DNA from: Botrimarina hoheduenensis
Lineage (GTDB): Bacteria; Planctomycetota; Planctomycetia; Pirellulales; Lacipirellulaceae
Length of the DNA stretch: 64,000 nt
Assembly (NCBI RefSeq): GCF_007859815.1
Contig: NZ_SJPH01000001.1
Span: 551,987 to 615,986, forward strand
Reading direction: 5' to 3'
Part shown: piece by piece, positions 53,753 to 63,540 of the stretch
How the letters are laid out: each line of letters opens with the position of its first letter
How positions within the stretch are numbered: the first letter of the stretch is position 1
Translations under genes and position numbers: made by a program
Notes under the pieces: model-generated
Database searches by the model: none
What the model saw: only the letters and a program-made list of their open reading frames with translations
What the model was told of the DNA's origin: nothing

Positions 53753-54928
53753 ATGCAATTCCGAACTCGCGCGATTCACGTTGGCCATCACGCCGATCCC
53801 CACACCGGGGCGGTCGTGCCACCGATTCATTTGGCGAGCACCTTCGTCCAGCCCGGTGCCGGCGAGTGGGGGCCCTACAACTACGCGCGGAGCGGCAACC
53901 CCACTCGCAATGCGGTCGAAGAGGTAGTTGCCTCGCTCGAAGGGTGCGGGCCCGGCACGGACCATCCCGAAGGCGGAGCGCTGGCCTTCGCTAGCGGCAT
54001 GGCCGCCATCCACGGTGTGACCTCGTCGCTCAAGGCGGGCGATCACGTGCTGGCCGGCAGCGACCTGTACGGCGGCGCTTATCGGCTGTTTCATAAGGTG
54101 ATGAACCGCGCGGGGGTCGAGGTGTCGCTGGCCGACGCCACCGACCTGACGGCCTTCGAAAAAGGGTTTCGACCCAACACGCGGCTCGTGTGGGTCGAGT
54201 CGCCGGGCAATCCGCGGATGTCGATCGTTGATCTGGCCGCGGTCGCTGAGTTGGCGCACAAGCACGGTGCCCTGGCGGCGTGCGACAACACGTTTGCGAC
54301 CCCCGTGCTGACACGGCCCTTGGAGCTGGGCCTCGACATCGTCATGCACTCCGCCACCAAGTACTATGGCGGCCATAGCGACCTGATGGGGGGGCTGCTC
54401 GCCGCCCGCGACAAGGCGGTCTACGAGGACCTCAAGTTCATCCAGAACGCGACGGGGGGCATCATGGACCCGCTGTCGTGCTTTTTGTGCTCGCGGGGCG
54501 TGAAGACGCTTGAGCTGCGCGTCCGCGAGCAGTGTCGTTCGGCGCAGCGGCTGGCGGAGTGGCTCGATCAGCACCCGGCGATCGGCCGCGTGCTGTACGC
54601 CGGTCTGCCCGCTCATCCGGGCCACGCGATCGCCAAACGGCAGATGCAAGGCGGCTTCGGGGCGATGATCACGTTCGAGCTGAGCGCGGGCTTCGAGGCC
54701 GGCAAACGGTTGTGCAAAGCAACCCGGTTGTTCCAGTTGGCGGTTAGCCTCGGTGCCGTCGAGTCGCTCATCGAGCAGCCGGCGAGCATGTCGCACGCCT
54801 CCTACGACGCCGCCGACCGCGCCAAGCACGGCATAACTGACGGCATGATCCGGCTGTCGGTTGGCTTAGAGGCCTACGACGACTTGCAGGCCGATCTCGA
54901 GCAAGCGATCGCCGCGGCGACACGCTGA
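53753..54928 (+). CDS. Cys/Met-metabolism PLP enzyme (trans-sulfuration family), second copy
   Basis: The 391-residue enzyme has the PLP-lysine K203 in MHSATKYYGGHSD, SGNPTR and ASGMAAI. It resembles cystathionine gamma-synthase/gamma-lyase, with the substrate-specificity region RSGNP. It differs from the first copy (21267-22547) and is not a recent duplicate. Reaction direction cannot be set by sequence alone. The next gene (epimerase) starts 40 bp later. Confidence 0.9.
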   Translation: MQFRTRAIHVGHHADPHTGAVVPPIHLASTFVQPGAGEWGPYNYARSGNPTRNAVEEVVASLEGCGPGTDHPEGGALAFASGMAAIHGVTSSLKAGDHVLAGSDLYGGAYRLFHKVMNRAGVEVSLADATDLTAFEKGFRPNTRLVWVESPGNPRMSIVDLAAVAELAHKHGALAACDNTFATPVLTRPLELGLDIVMHSATKYYGGHSDLMGGLLAARDKAVYEDLKFIQNATGGIMDPLSCFLCSRGVKTLELRVREQCRSAQRLAEWLDQHPAIGRVLYAGLPAHPGHAIAKRQMQGGFGAMITFELSAGFEAGKRLCKATRLFQLAVSLGAVESLIEQPASMSHASYDAADRAKHGITDGMIRLSVGLEAYDDLQADLEQAIAAATR

Positions 54929-54968
54929 GCCCACGCTTACCGCAAAGAACCTCTGCAGGCCCGCTACG

Positions 54969-55883
54969 ATGCAACTTGGTTTTGTTTCCGCGATCTTCGC
55001 CGACCTGTCACTTGACGAGGTCCTCACCTTCGCGGCGGGAGAGGGATTCGACTGTGTCGAGGTGCTGTGCTGGCCCCCCGGCGGGCCAGACCGCAAGTAC
55101 GGCGGCGTGACGCACCTAGACGTTAGCGACTTCACCCCGGCCATGGCCGACGACGCGCGGGCGCTCTTCGACAAGCACGGCGTGGGGCCCAGCGCGTTGG
55201 GTTATTATTCCGTTCCCCTCTCAGCAGCCGCCGAGCAGGCCGCGGCCGCGGTGGCGCATCTGTACCGCGTGATCGACGCCGCGGCGTTGTTGGGGCTGAA
55301 GACGATCAACTCGTTCATCGGCGCGAATCAGCATCTGTCGCTGGAAGAGAACCTGCAACGCTATGCCGAGGTGTGGCCGCCGATTGTTCGCCATGCGGAA
55401 GAGCGGGGCGTACGCATCGGCATCGAGAATTGCCCGATGCTGTACGCGAACACCTGGCCGTTTGGGCTCAATTTGGCCCGCACGCCCGCCATCTGGCGGA
55501 GGATGTTTGAGATCATCCCCAGCCCGGCGCTGGGCCTCAACTACGATCCTTCGCACCTGCGGATGCAGTTGATCGATCCGATCGCTCCGATCCGCGAGTT
55601 TGGCTCGCGCATTTTTCACACGCACGCCAAAGACATGCGGATCGATCCGCATTGTCTGAACGAGGTGGGCTCGCTGGCGTTGCCGATGGACCGTGCGACG
55701 GCGAAGCTTCCGGGGCTGGGCGATATCAACTGGGGGGCCTGGATCGGCGCGCTGGGCGACGCCGGTTACGACGGGCCAGTTTGTATCGAAGTGGAAGACG
55801 AAGCCTACACCGAGAGCCTGGCAGCTCGTGAGCGTTCGCTGCGCATCAGCCGTAACGTGTTGCGTCCGTTGATCGCGCAGTAG
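54969..55883 (+). CDS. Sugar-phosphate isomerase/epimerase (AP-endonuclease-2 fold)
   Basis: The 304-residue TIM-barrel protein has metal-binding positions of the AP_endonuc_2 family: IGIENCP (Glu), GLNYDPSHL (Asp/His), HTHAKD (His) and CIEVEDE (Glu). Such proteins isomerise or epimerise sugars or inositols; the substrate is unknown. It follows the trans-sulfuration gene closely in the same direction but a metabolic link is not obvious. It converges with the deacetylase gene. Confidence 0.85.
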   Translation: MQLGFVSAIFADLSLDEVLTFAAGEGFDCVEVLCWPPGGPDRKYGGVTHLDVSDFTPAMADDARALFDKHGVGPSALGYYSVPLSAAAEQAAAAVAHLYRVIDAAALLGLKTINSFIGANQHLSLEENLQRYAEVWPPIVRHAEERGVRIGIENCPMLYANTWPFGLNLARTPAIWRRMFEIIPSPALGLNYDPSHLRMQLIDPIAPIREFGSRIFHTHAKDMRIDPHCLNEVGSLALPMDRATAKLPGLGDINWGAWIGALGDAGYDGPVCIEVEDEAYTESLAARERSLRISRNVLRPLIAQ

Positions 55884-55971
55884 TGCGTATCGCACGGACG
55901 TCGCGCGCCGACGACGATCAGAATTGCGAACCCGGCTGGGAAAAGACGCAGCGGCAAACGGGGAGCGTGCT

Positions 55972-56937
55972 CTAGCGCGTTAGGTCTACCTGTTCCGCGT
56001 GCTGGGCGACCGTCACCACACGCCGACCCCGCGCCAGATGGTCGAGTACCTCGGAAAGCAACTTGAGCTTTGCCGCTCTCGCGAGCTTCATACCTGGAAA
56101 ATAAGCCAGTTGAGGCTCGTCTTCTTCGCCCAGGAAATCGAGCGGGTGGAGGAGCAGCGACGGCCCCACCCCCCGCAGCCGGCAGAGCCGCAGCGCGGTC
56201 CGCCAGTAGGCAAGCGCTGCCGCGGGCGACTTCTGAGCGAGAAACGACACATAAGTGAAGTGAATGGGTGCCCTGCTGAGTGGCATGGTGGTTACCGGCA
56301 ACTCGATAAGCGAGCCAGCCGTGGTGGCAACGCGATGCGGTCGAAGCGTCCGCAGGGCGTCTCCGAATGAGCTGAAACGTTGCTCGGCAGGAGCGGGGTC
56401 TTCGGCTGTAGCCTGGGACTGCTGAGATCGAAAGCCGCTCAACTTGACGTACCAACGCGCGGCAGGGCCGATGAACGTCGGGAAAACGCTGGCGTCGTAG
56501 CGATAGCCGCGGCGGACGAGCGTTGCCAACAAGGGGGGCGACCAGCTAAAGCCCGGCGCGCGAAAGCCGAGCGGCTTCTCGCCCGTGACCTGTGCGATCA
56601 GCGTTTCCGCCTGCTCCACCTCGCGTTCCATCTCGTCAACGTTGAGCGCGTCCATCCAGGGCAAGTGAGACTGGCTGTGGTTGCCGATCTCGTGCCCTGC
56701 GTGGCGCAGCGAGGCGATGGCGTGGGCGTCCGCCTCGCGAGTGAGGTCTTCGCCGACAACGAACGTTGTGCAGGCGAGGCTACGCTCGCCCAGGAAGTCG
56801 ATAATCCGGGGGACGACCGCCGGGAGATAGCTGGGCCGCTTTTGCCAGACGCTCTCTCCACGTGAGCGGAGATACGCCCACTTGTTGTCCAGGTCGAGCG
56901 AGAGACTCGCGAGCGGCGCTGAGGTGTGGCGTATCAC
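55972..56937 (-). CDS. Polysaccharide deacetylase (NodB/CE4-like)
   Basis: The 321-residue protein has the NodB homology domain: LSLDLDNKW (metal and catalytic Asp), the HSQSH metal motif (H-x3-H) in EIGNHSQSHLPWM, RAPGFSW and a later His-containing LLLHPLDF. It deacetylates N-acetyl sugars in a polysaccharide or acts in sugar chain modification. GTG start at 56937 overlaps the stop of the FAD oxidoreductase by 4 nt, so translation is coupled. It is the last gene of the minus-strand polysaccharide cluster. Confidence 0.9.
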   Translation of the reverse strand: MIRHTSAPLASLSLDLDNKWAYLRSRGESVWQKRPSYLPAVVPRIIDFLGERSLACTTFVVGEDLTREADAHAIASLRHAGHEIGNHSQSHLPWMDALNVDEMEREVEQAETLIAQVTGEKPLGFRAPGFSWSPPLLATLVRRGYRYDASVFPTFIGPAARWYVKLSGFRSQQSQATAEDPAPAEQRFSSFGDALRTLRPHRVATTAGSLIELPVTTMPLSRAPIHFTYVSFLAQKSPAAALAYWRTALRLCRLRGVGPSLLLHPLDFLGEEDEPQLAYFPGMKLARAAKLKLLSEVLDHLARGRRVVTVAQHAEQVDLTR

Positions 56938-58349
56938 GTGCCGATCGATTGCAACTGGCGGTCTTCGGCCGTGATGTGGGTCTGCTGCTGACGCAACGCC
57001 GCGGCGAGCGGACCGGCGATCGCCTCGTCGGCCACCTGGATCGTTTCGTTGACGTTCAGATTGCCCTTGAGGATCTGGGCCGAATTGACCGCGAAGATCC
57101 CGGACACACTGGTTGCCATAGGCGGCAGACGCTGCGAGTAGTTCAGCGTCGGCAGCGCCATGACACTCCGTACGCGTGAGAAGCGCATAGCGACAACGTC
57201 TTCACGCGAGAAGTGCGGGTGCATCTTCTCCAACGCCGCGAGCCACTCCGCGCGCAGCTCGTCGTCGGAGCGCTCGAACAGCGGGTCATTTGCCGGCACG
57301 TACTTCGGCAGATAGACCAAGCTCCGGCCGCCGAGTTCGGCGGGATCGACGATTGTCGTCATCTCGATCACGGCAGTGAGCGGAACCCAGCCGTCCGTGA
57401 TGTTGGTAACGTAGTACTCGGTGATCGGCTTTTTGAGCAGCAGCGACGCACACACAATCCCCAAGTAAGACACGCCGTTGTGCCGTTCTTGTTCGTCCGC
57501 TGAAAGGTCGCCGACGGCGCGAGCAATTATCGGTGAGGGGGTGGTGAATGCCACGTTGTCGAATGTCAGCGTCTGGGTGTCGGTCTCGACGACAACCCCG
57601 CCGCCGGGCCGTGCATAAGCGGAAGTGACGGGGGCCGCCGTGCGGATCTCAACCCCGTTGTCGCGGAGCACCTCGGCCATACGATCCAACAGGCGGGGGT
57701 ATCCGCCGCGGACGTAGCCGAACATCTCCTTCTTCATACCGCTCCGTCGGGCGGCGTACATGCGGTTGATGTGTGCCCAGATGAACGCTGCGGAGGTGGT
57801 CTCGTAGGTTTCGCCGAGCTTGGCCTTGAGCAGCGGTAGCCAGATCTTTTCGAATGCGCCGCGGCCCGACCACTTGCGCAGCCAATCGGCGACGGGGATT
57901 TTCTCCAATCGGCTCCAGTTCTTGATCTTCGACGCCCCGAAGATGGTCATTCCCAGGCGGAACTTCTCGATCAAGGTCAGCGGCGGGAAGTTTAAGAACT
58001 CGAGTGTCGAAGACATCGAGTGCATCTTGCCGCCCGAGTAGAAACCGGTCTTGGTTTCGACCCAGCGCATGTCCTCGGCGAGTCCGATCTCTTCCAGCAG
58101 GGCACGCAAGCGTGTATCGGACAGCAGCGTCACGTGATAGTGACGGTCCCAGGTGACGGTGCGGCCCGTTTCTTCATCTTGCAGGGTCCAAGCCGCGGCG
58201 AGTCCGCCGAGTTCGGGTGCGGCCTCCAGCAGTGTGACCCGGACTCCTTGCTTGCAAAGCTCGTGCGCCAGGGTCATGCCGAGCATGCCGCCGCCGACCA
58301 CCGCCCAGTGGGGAGCGTCGCGCTTCAGCGGAGTCGGCGTTTTCGACAT
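56934..58349 (-). CDS. NAD(P)/FAD-dependent amine-oxidase-like protein
   Basis: The 471-residue flavoprotein has the FAD motif AVVGGGMLGMTLAHEL with the acidic strand end LLEAAPELGGLA, and a C-terminal FAD-closure region (GIFAVNSAQI). It resembles the UDP-galactopyranose mutase/protoporphyrinogen oxidase family. In a polysaccharide cluster it may isomerise or oxidise a nucleotide sugar or a sugar on a lipid carrier; this is inference from context. Overlaps the deacetylase gene by 4 nt and follows the GT2 gene at 58425. Confidence 0.85.
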   Translation of the reverse strand: MSKTPTPLKRDAPHWAVVGGGMLGMTLAHELCKQGVRVTLLEAAPELGGLAAAWTLQDEETGRTVTWDRHYHVTLLSDTRLRALLEEIGLAEDMRWVETKTGFYSGGKMHSMSSTLEFLNFPPLTLIEKFRLGMTIFGASKIKNWSRLEKIPVADWLRKWSGRGAFEKIWLPLLKAKLGETYETTSAAFIWAHINRMYAARRSGMKKEMFGYVRGGYPRLLDRMAEVLRDNGVEIRTAAPVTSAYARPGGGVVVETDTQTLTFDNVAFTTPSPIIARAVGDLSADEQERHNGVSYLGIVCASLLLKKPITEYYVTNITDGWVPLTAVIEMTTIVDPAELGGRSLVYLPKYVPANDPLFERSDDELRAEWLAALEKMHPHFSREDVVAMRFSRVRSVMALPTLNYSQRLPPMATSVSGIFAVNSAQILKGNLNVNETIQVADEAIAGPLAAALRQQQTHITAEDRQLQSIGT

Positions 58350-58424
58350 CGTGAGGTTGCCAAGTCTTGGTGAATGAGAGCGGTGGATGCGGTGCTGCGG
58401 AGCACGCTCGTCGGCGTCGCGCGA

Positions 58425-59261
58425 TCACGCTCCGCCCACGCGGCGGCGAAGAATCAGCGAGAGCGTTTGGCCGATTGTGCGCAGCACACGCATCTTGCTA
58501 ACGCCCCCCTTGAGGTCGTAGCGGAGGATCATGGGGGCCTCGCCCATCACGATCGGTCCGCCATCAATCCGCAGACGACGCAGCTTCAGCAGCACGTCGA
58601 CCATGCACGAGAAGCCTTTCTCGCTGACGAAGCGGTCGCCGTAATGGTTGATCGCCGCGGCGAGCATGCCGGCCCGATACGCGCGATAGCCACAGGTGTA
58701 GTCACGCACGCCACGGATCGGGAACGCCACCTTGAATAAGATCCGCGCCGCGATGCTCAGCAGCACCCGATCGAACGGCACGCCGATGACCCGTGCTCCG
58801 GACTGAAACCGCGACGCGATCACCACATCGTGCCCCTCGCCAATCATTTGGATCATCCGCGGCATGAGCCCGGCCGGATGCGTGTTGTCGGAGTCCATGG
58901 TGATGATGATGTCTTCTGGCGCAGAGTGTTCGACCGCGTCGATGAAGCCGGTCCGCAACGCGGCGGCGAGGCCCTGATTCTTCTCGTGACGCACTAAGCG
59001 AACGGGCAACCGGAACGATGCGGCGCTAGCGATCTGGGCCGTCTCATCGCTGCTACCGTCGTCGACAACAACGATCTCATGCGGGATCTCAGCTGCCGCC
59101 AGCGTGCGGTGAAGCGACTCGAGCAGCATCTCCAGCGATTCGGCCTCGTTGTAGGCTGGCAATGCTAGCCGGACGGTCGGCTTGACCTCGTGAGAAGAAG
59201 CTTCGAACTGAGGACGCGGTTGATCGAGAAGGCCGACCGATTCATCGAGAGGGTGCGACAT
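58425..59261 (-). CDS. Family-2 glycosyltransferase, DPM1-like
   Basis: The 278-residue protein starts its GT2 domain at about 30: LPAYNEAESL, VVVDDGSSDET and DSDN (DxD, about residue 117-120) which binds the nucleotide-sugar metal. It resembles dolichol-phosphate mannosyltransferase. No TM anchor beyond weak hydrophobic stretches is seen. Acts with the other GT2 in the cluster. Confidence 0.9.
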   Translation of the reverse strand: MSHPLDESVGLLDQPRPQFEASSHEVKPTVRLALPAYNEAESLEMLLESLHRTLAAAEIPHEIVVVDDGSSDETAQIASAASFRLPVRLVRHEKNQGLAAALRTGFIDAVEHSAPEDIIITMDSDNTHPAGLMPRMIQMIGEGHDVVIASRFQSGARVIGVPFDRVLLSIAARILFKVAFPIRGVRDYTCGYRAYRAGMLAAAINHYGDRFVSEKGFSCMVDVLLKLRRLRIDGGPIVMGEAPMILRYDLKGGVSKMRVLRTIGQTLSLILRRRVGGA

Positions 59262-59340
59262 AGTTGTGAGTAAGGACGGTTGAAGGGGACGAGCGCGAGA
59301 GGATCAGCAGTCGGCGGGAGTCGGGAGGGAGGGATCTGAT

Positions 59341-60390
59341 CTATGTCGAAGTAGCGCCCCGGACCAGCTTTTCCCTTCCTTCGCGGAAGCTCAGCGTCTT
59401 GTCGTGGGTGGTGTCGTCGGTATCGCCGCGGCGGAGTAGCTCAAAGGCCCGCGCCAGATAGGCTTGCGAGCGCCAGAGCAGCGCGCGGGCCCCCAGGGCC
59501 TTCTCACGCTGGCCTGTTAGCTTAGCTACTAGAAAACGGGGCAGATAGTTTGCACAGGCTTGTCCTGTTCGCAAAATCATCATTGCGGCCAGCTTTGTGG
59601 GCCCCCAATCGAGGTACTCCCGCAGAGCCAGATGCATGCCGTGGCGGGTGGCGGTCCATTTCATGTACTCATCCCCGAGGCGTTTCTCGGGGATCATGTG
59701 GTAGACGATGGAATCGGGCGTGTACCACGCCGCGTGGCCGGCGTTGCGGATGCGGCGGTACAGGTCGGCGTCGGTGCCCCCCACTTTGAGGGCCGTATTA
59801 AAGTTGCCTACCTCGTCCAGAATCGACTGGTGGATGAGAATGTTGTTCGTGCCGGGGATGCGCTTGCGGGTGTAGGGGGCCTCAGCGTCCCAGCCGACGC
59901 GCTCGCCCAGCAGCACGCGACACTGCGGAGCCAACTGGCGAGTATTCCCTTCAGGAAGCAGCAATTTCACGGCCCCGCCGACGACCTTCACTTGCTTGCG
60001 ATGGGCGAGTTCAAGCAGCTTGGCAAGCCATTGCGGATGGGCTTTCTGATCGTCGTCATGGAAGGCAATCCACTCGGAATTTGCTTCGGAAAGACCCCTG
60101 TTGCGGGCGGGTGCGACGCCGGGCTCTTGTTCATAGAAGCTGCGGATCCGGAGGGCTGATCCCCGATTCGTGTCCGAGGCGTAGCCGTCGATCACTTCTT
60201 GGGTATTATCCGTCGAGGCGTTATTCACCACGATCACCTCGTAGGTGAACGACTCACCGCTTGGCAAGGTTGTTTCGAGTTCAACGAGGCTTGCCAGCGT
60301 TTGGGCGAGCATCGGAGCCCGATTGAACGTGATAACGATCACCGAGATATCGGCGCGACGCGAGTTGGCGGGGCGAGTTGTTTCGGACAT
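59341..60390 (-). CDS. Family-2 glycosyltransferase
   Basis: The 349-residue GT2 has VIVITFNRAPML, VNNASTDNT and the DDD of FHDDDQ, with a later GTDADLYRRI motif. It likely adds one sugar to a lipid-linked glycan. A hydrophobic stretch near the C-terminus may associate it with the membrane. ATG at 60390; the upstream O-antigen ligase ends 24 bp away, so they are co-transcribed. Confidence 0.9.
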   Translation of the reverse strand: MSETTRPANSRRADISVIVITFNRAPMLAQTLASLVELETTLPSGESFTYEVIVVNNASTDNTQEVIDGYASDTNRGSALRIRSFYEQEPGVAPARNRGLSEANSEWIAFHDDDQKAHPQWLAKLLELAHRKQVKVVGGAVKLLLPEGNTRQLAPQCRVLLGERVGWDAEAPYTRKRIPGTNNILIHQSILDEVGNFNTALKVGGTDADLYRRIRNAGHAAWYTPDSIVYHMIPEKRLGDEYMKWTATRHGMHLALREYLDWGPTKLAAMMILRTGQACANYLPRFLVAKLTGQREKALGARALLWRSQAYLARAFELLRRGDTDDTTHDKTLSFREGREKLVRGATST

Positions 60391-60414
60391 CGTTACGAGA
60401 TACTTGGTAAAAGG

Positions 60415-61839
60415 CTAAGCGGCAGCCGCATCGGCAGAGGCTTCGTTCAGGGGATCGTTTGCATCAGAGGCCTTGTCGGTCAGACGAAGCGGCCGGCGCG
60501 GACTCCGATGCTTTGAATCCACCGGATAGAAGCACAAGATGCTCAGCATCGCGATCCAGGCGATAACCGTGGGATACTTGAGCTTCACAAAGTTTGATTC
60601 GAGCAAACTGTTAGTGAGCGCGAACACGAAAATCCCGTAGGCGAAGGCGTAGCCTTCAAGGCGGGTTCTCGTGTAGGCCGATTGCAAGTGTCCCATCGTC
60701 AAGAGCACCGTTGCGACCGTTAACAACAGTCCGACGATGCCTAGCTGAAGCGTGATTTCTAGGAAAGAGTTGTGCGACGATTGGATCGCCCACTGCTGCT
60801 GCTTCATGACCGCGTCGATTCGGTCGGGTGTCCAGAACGACTCGTAGCCGTAGCCGGTCAGCGGGCGAGCCGAAACATAGCCCAGGAGTTGTTCCCACAG
60901 GGGCACACGGCCCGTTAGGGAGCTAGCCTGCTCAGTGCGACCGAGCAGAATCACCTCGGTCAGCCGGCCTTTTTGTCCGTGGCTGAGGCTGCCCAGCAAG
61001 AACGTCCCTCCAGCCGCTAACGAAACGATCATCGCAAGGGCGAAGATTCGCACGCGCGATGGCAATCGCATCATGAAGACCAGCACGAGCGCGGCGAGTA
61101 AGGCGAGTAGGGCACCACGCGACTGCGTCTGCAGCAGCAGCACGAAACCAACCGCAAAAAGAATTCGTGGCAGCCAGCGTTTGCCAAAGCCGGCTGGGAA
61201 GCAGTAGGCGGCTAAGCACAGCACGCCGCAGTAGGCCGCCTGGATATTTGGGTGGAGCGTTCCGGAGAAGCGGTAGTCGCTTCGCCAGGGGCGTCCTCCT
61301 GCCGCAAGGTCGATTAAAAAACTATTGGTGCAAAGGATCGTCAGCGTCGCCAGCGTAACCGCCAGTAATTCATTGGGCCGCAGCAGGCGAGCAAAGCCAA
61401 GACTGCCCGCAAACACCAGGCCCGAAGCCGCGAGGCGGCGCACCGTGAGCGAGGGCTCTTCCGAGAAGAGAACGGTCATTGCCGCCCAGGCAAGTGTCGC
61501 CAACAGGGCGGCCACAGCACCACGCCGCAGATTCCACGGCCTCGACCGGCACTGAGCCGCAGCAATCAGCCCGGCGGTAGCATAGGAGACCAGCAGTAGC
61601 TTGCGTTGCGTGTTGCCCGATTCGATCGCGTCGATGTACTCGTCTTTGACACGATCCTCACGGGCTCCGGCAGCGGCTCCGCCAGCGAACTCAACGGCGC
61701 TGTGTTCAAACGTATAAAACAGCACCGTAAAGGCCGCGGCGACCAGCGCCACACGCGTCGTTCGGATCGTTGCGGATACTTCCGCGGTGTGAGCCAGCTG
61801 TGGCGATGACATGCAATTGATAGCGAAGCCTTCAGACAT
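60415..61839 (-). CDS. O-antigen ligase / Wzy-like polymerase
   Basis: The 474-residue membrane protein has about ten TM segments and the Wzy_C signature: LQTQSRGALLALLAALVL and a conserved His in QSSHNSFLEITLQLGI in the large periplasmic loop region. It polymerises or ligates lipid-linked glycan. The start is ATG 61839, with GGGAGG 5 nt upstream; the in-frame ATG at 61872 adds 11 residues without a site. A 341-bp gap separates it from the flippase gene. Confidence 0.85.
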   Translation of the reverse strand: MSEGFAINCMSSPQLAHTAEVSATIRTTRVALVAAAFTVLFYTFEHSAVEFAGGAAAGAREDRVKDEYIDAIESGNTQRKLLLVSYATAGLIAAAQCRSRPWNLRRGAVAALLATLAWAAMTVLFSEEPSLTVRRLAASGLVFAGSLGFARLLRPNELLAVTLATLTILCTNSFLIDLAAGGRPWRSDYRFSGTLHPNIQAAYCGVLCLAAYCFPAGFGKRWLPRILFAVGFVLLLQTQSRGALLALLAALVLVFMMRLPSRVRIFALAMIVSLAAGGTFLLGSLSHGQKGRLTEVILLGRTEQASSLTGRVPLWEQLLGYVSARPLTGYGYESFWTPDRIDAVMKQQQWAIQSSHNSFLEITLQLGIVGLLLTVATVLLTMGHLQSAYTRTRLEGYAFAYGIFVFALTNSLLESNFVKLKYPTVIAWIAMLSILCFYPVDSKHRSPRRPLRLTDKASDANDPLNEASADAAAA

Positions 61840-62180
61840 GTACGCCTCCCGACCCAACGCGTACAAGCACATTGGCGAACCGGCCGTACGCTGACATGCT
61901 TGAAGAAGGCGGGGCGAACCAATCGCTCGGCACGGTCATGCCAGAGATGATGCTCGCACAAGACACCGATCGAATGGGTGACTGCCGCAGACTGCGGCTC
62001 GCTGCTTTGTCAAGAAGGATCGCGCTGAACTGATTCACGATGAGCCGCACCAACCACCAGCGCGTGGTGTGATTGAGGTTATCCGTTGTGAGGGTGCCAT
62101 TTGTGGAAGTCGGCGCTACGCTGCCGCGCATTGTCGCGAGCAGCGGAGAAGCTGCGTCGCCGATCGCCAAAGACTGAGTA
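61840..62180. other. Gap inside the polysaccharide cluster
   Basis: 341 bases between the flippase stop and the O-antigen ligase start, both on minus. It contains a 15-nt near-palindrome (gccgcag-a-ctgcggc, 61984-61998) and short frames without support. It could hold an internal promoter of the ligase-to-deacetylase genes. Confidence 0.35.
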
Positions 62181-63470
62181 TCAGGCACGGCGCACCTCAC
62201 CCGTAAACTCGATCCATTGCCAGGCCAAGGCGATCGCGCTGCCGATCACCATGCCGACACCGATCGCTTCGGCCCCGTAGATCCCGACGAGTCCGAAGCC
62301 GAGTGTCAGATTGATCGCGAGGCGTGCTAGAGCCGTATAAAAGATCGTGTGCGAGTGCCCCCGATTAACCGTGGCGGCTTGGACCGGGATCAAGAGCGCT
62401 TCGGAAAGGGCTCCGGCGGTGAGGGTCACGAGCAGCGTGGTCGTGACACCGCGTGCCGCATCGGCCAGCAGCAGCTCAACCAGCGGCACACCCACCAGTC
62501 CGACCAGCAGCAAAAACAAGACGATCCCCACTAGCATCGAGAGCGTCACCCGCAGCGTGGTGCGATAGAGCGCGACCAGCCCCTCTTCAGCCAACACCTT
62601 GGCGGTAACGGGTGCCAGGTAATTCGACAGACCGATCACCACCGGATTCGTTAACTGCGCCATAACCTGGGCGGCACCCAGGCGGCCAAGTTCCGCGATC
62701 CCTGCCAGGGCGGGCAACACCCAGCGGTAACCTTGGTTGCCGAGCGTCACAAGGCATGCGGCGGCGGCCAACCACTTGGAAAGTGACCAGTTCTTTCGCC
62801 AGTCGGGAGTCCAATTCTCGCGCTTGAAGCAGAACTCGCGGTGGTTCAGGGCGATCCAACCAAAGGACGCGAGCGAGGTGACCGCGAGCGCTAGAAAAGC
62901 GCGATCGGCCGACATCATCCCCGACGCCGCAAGGCTGAGCATCGCCGAGAGCTGGAGGGCCGCCACGACCAAGTCAAAGACCAGGACGCCCACAAAGTCC
63001 AGCTTGGCCATTCCCAATCGCCGCACATGCTCACGGAGCAGCATGGCTGCCGAGACGGGAGCCACAACCGCCAAGACCGCTGCCAATTGAGTCTGCCCTG
63101 CTGCCAGGGCGATGCCTGCGGCACCCAAAATGGCGGCCGCACTAACGGCTCCGTACGCGGCCAAGTGAAAGCTAACACTCCCCGTGTACGAGGGAAGGTC
63201 ATTGGCATCGATCGCGGGGGCGTGCTTTGTGTAGGGGGTCCATACGAGTGAGCGTGCCATCGCGTACACGAACAGATAGACCGACAGGCCCAGCGTGTAG
63301 AGTCCTAGCTCTTCTTGTCCACCATAGCGGCCGATCAGTACGGGGGTAGCAAAGTTGGCAAGACTCACCACGCCCTGGTCGGCAACGCCCCACAAGCCGC
63401 GCGGCACAGCTTTGACTCGCCTTTGCCAAGCCGTCGCGACAGGAGTCGCTGCTACGGATGGCGTTGACAT
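62181..63470 (-). CDS. Polysaccharide flippase (Wzx/MVF-like)
   Basis: The 429-residue membrane protein has about twelve hydrophobic segments and no large soluble domain. The N-terminal GVADQGVVSLANFATPVLIGRYGG fits the polysaccharide-biosynthesis transporter family. It should flip lipid-linked repeat units to the outer face of the membrane. ATG 63470 is used; a TTG at 63482 adds four residues. In order after the kinase-like gene (downstream on minus). Confidence 0.85.
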   Translation of the reverse strand: MSTPSVAATPVATAWQRRVKAVPRGLWGVADQGVVSLANFATPVLIGRYGGQEELGLYTLGLSVYLFVYAMARSLVWTPYTKHAPAIDANDLPSYTGSVSFHLAAYGAVSAAAILGAAGIALAAGQTQLAAVLAVVAPVSAAMLLREHVRRLGMAKLDFVGVLVFDLVVAALQLSAMLSLAASGMMSADRAFLALAVTSLASFGWIALNHREFCFKRENWTPDWRKNWSLSKWLAAAACLVTLGNQGYRWVLPALAGIAELGRLGAAQVMAQLTNPVVIGLSNYLAPVTAKVLAEEGLVALYRTTLRVTLSMLVGIVLFLLLVGLVGVPLVELLLADAARGVTTTLLVTLTAGALSEALLIPVQAATVNRGHSHTIFYTALARLAINLTLGFGLVGIYGAEAIGVGMVIGSAIALAWQWIEFTGEVRRA

Positions 63471-63540
63471 TGGCAAACCCAAGTAGATCTTGAAAATCGA
63501 AAAGGAATGGACAGAAGCCGATTGGCAATCAGCGTGTTTC

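Noticed and set aside
61832..62200. 122-residue minus-strand frame overlapping the flippase end and ligase start
   Set aside because: Overlaps both real genes and shows no family features or ribosome binding site.
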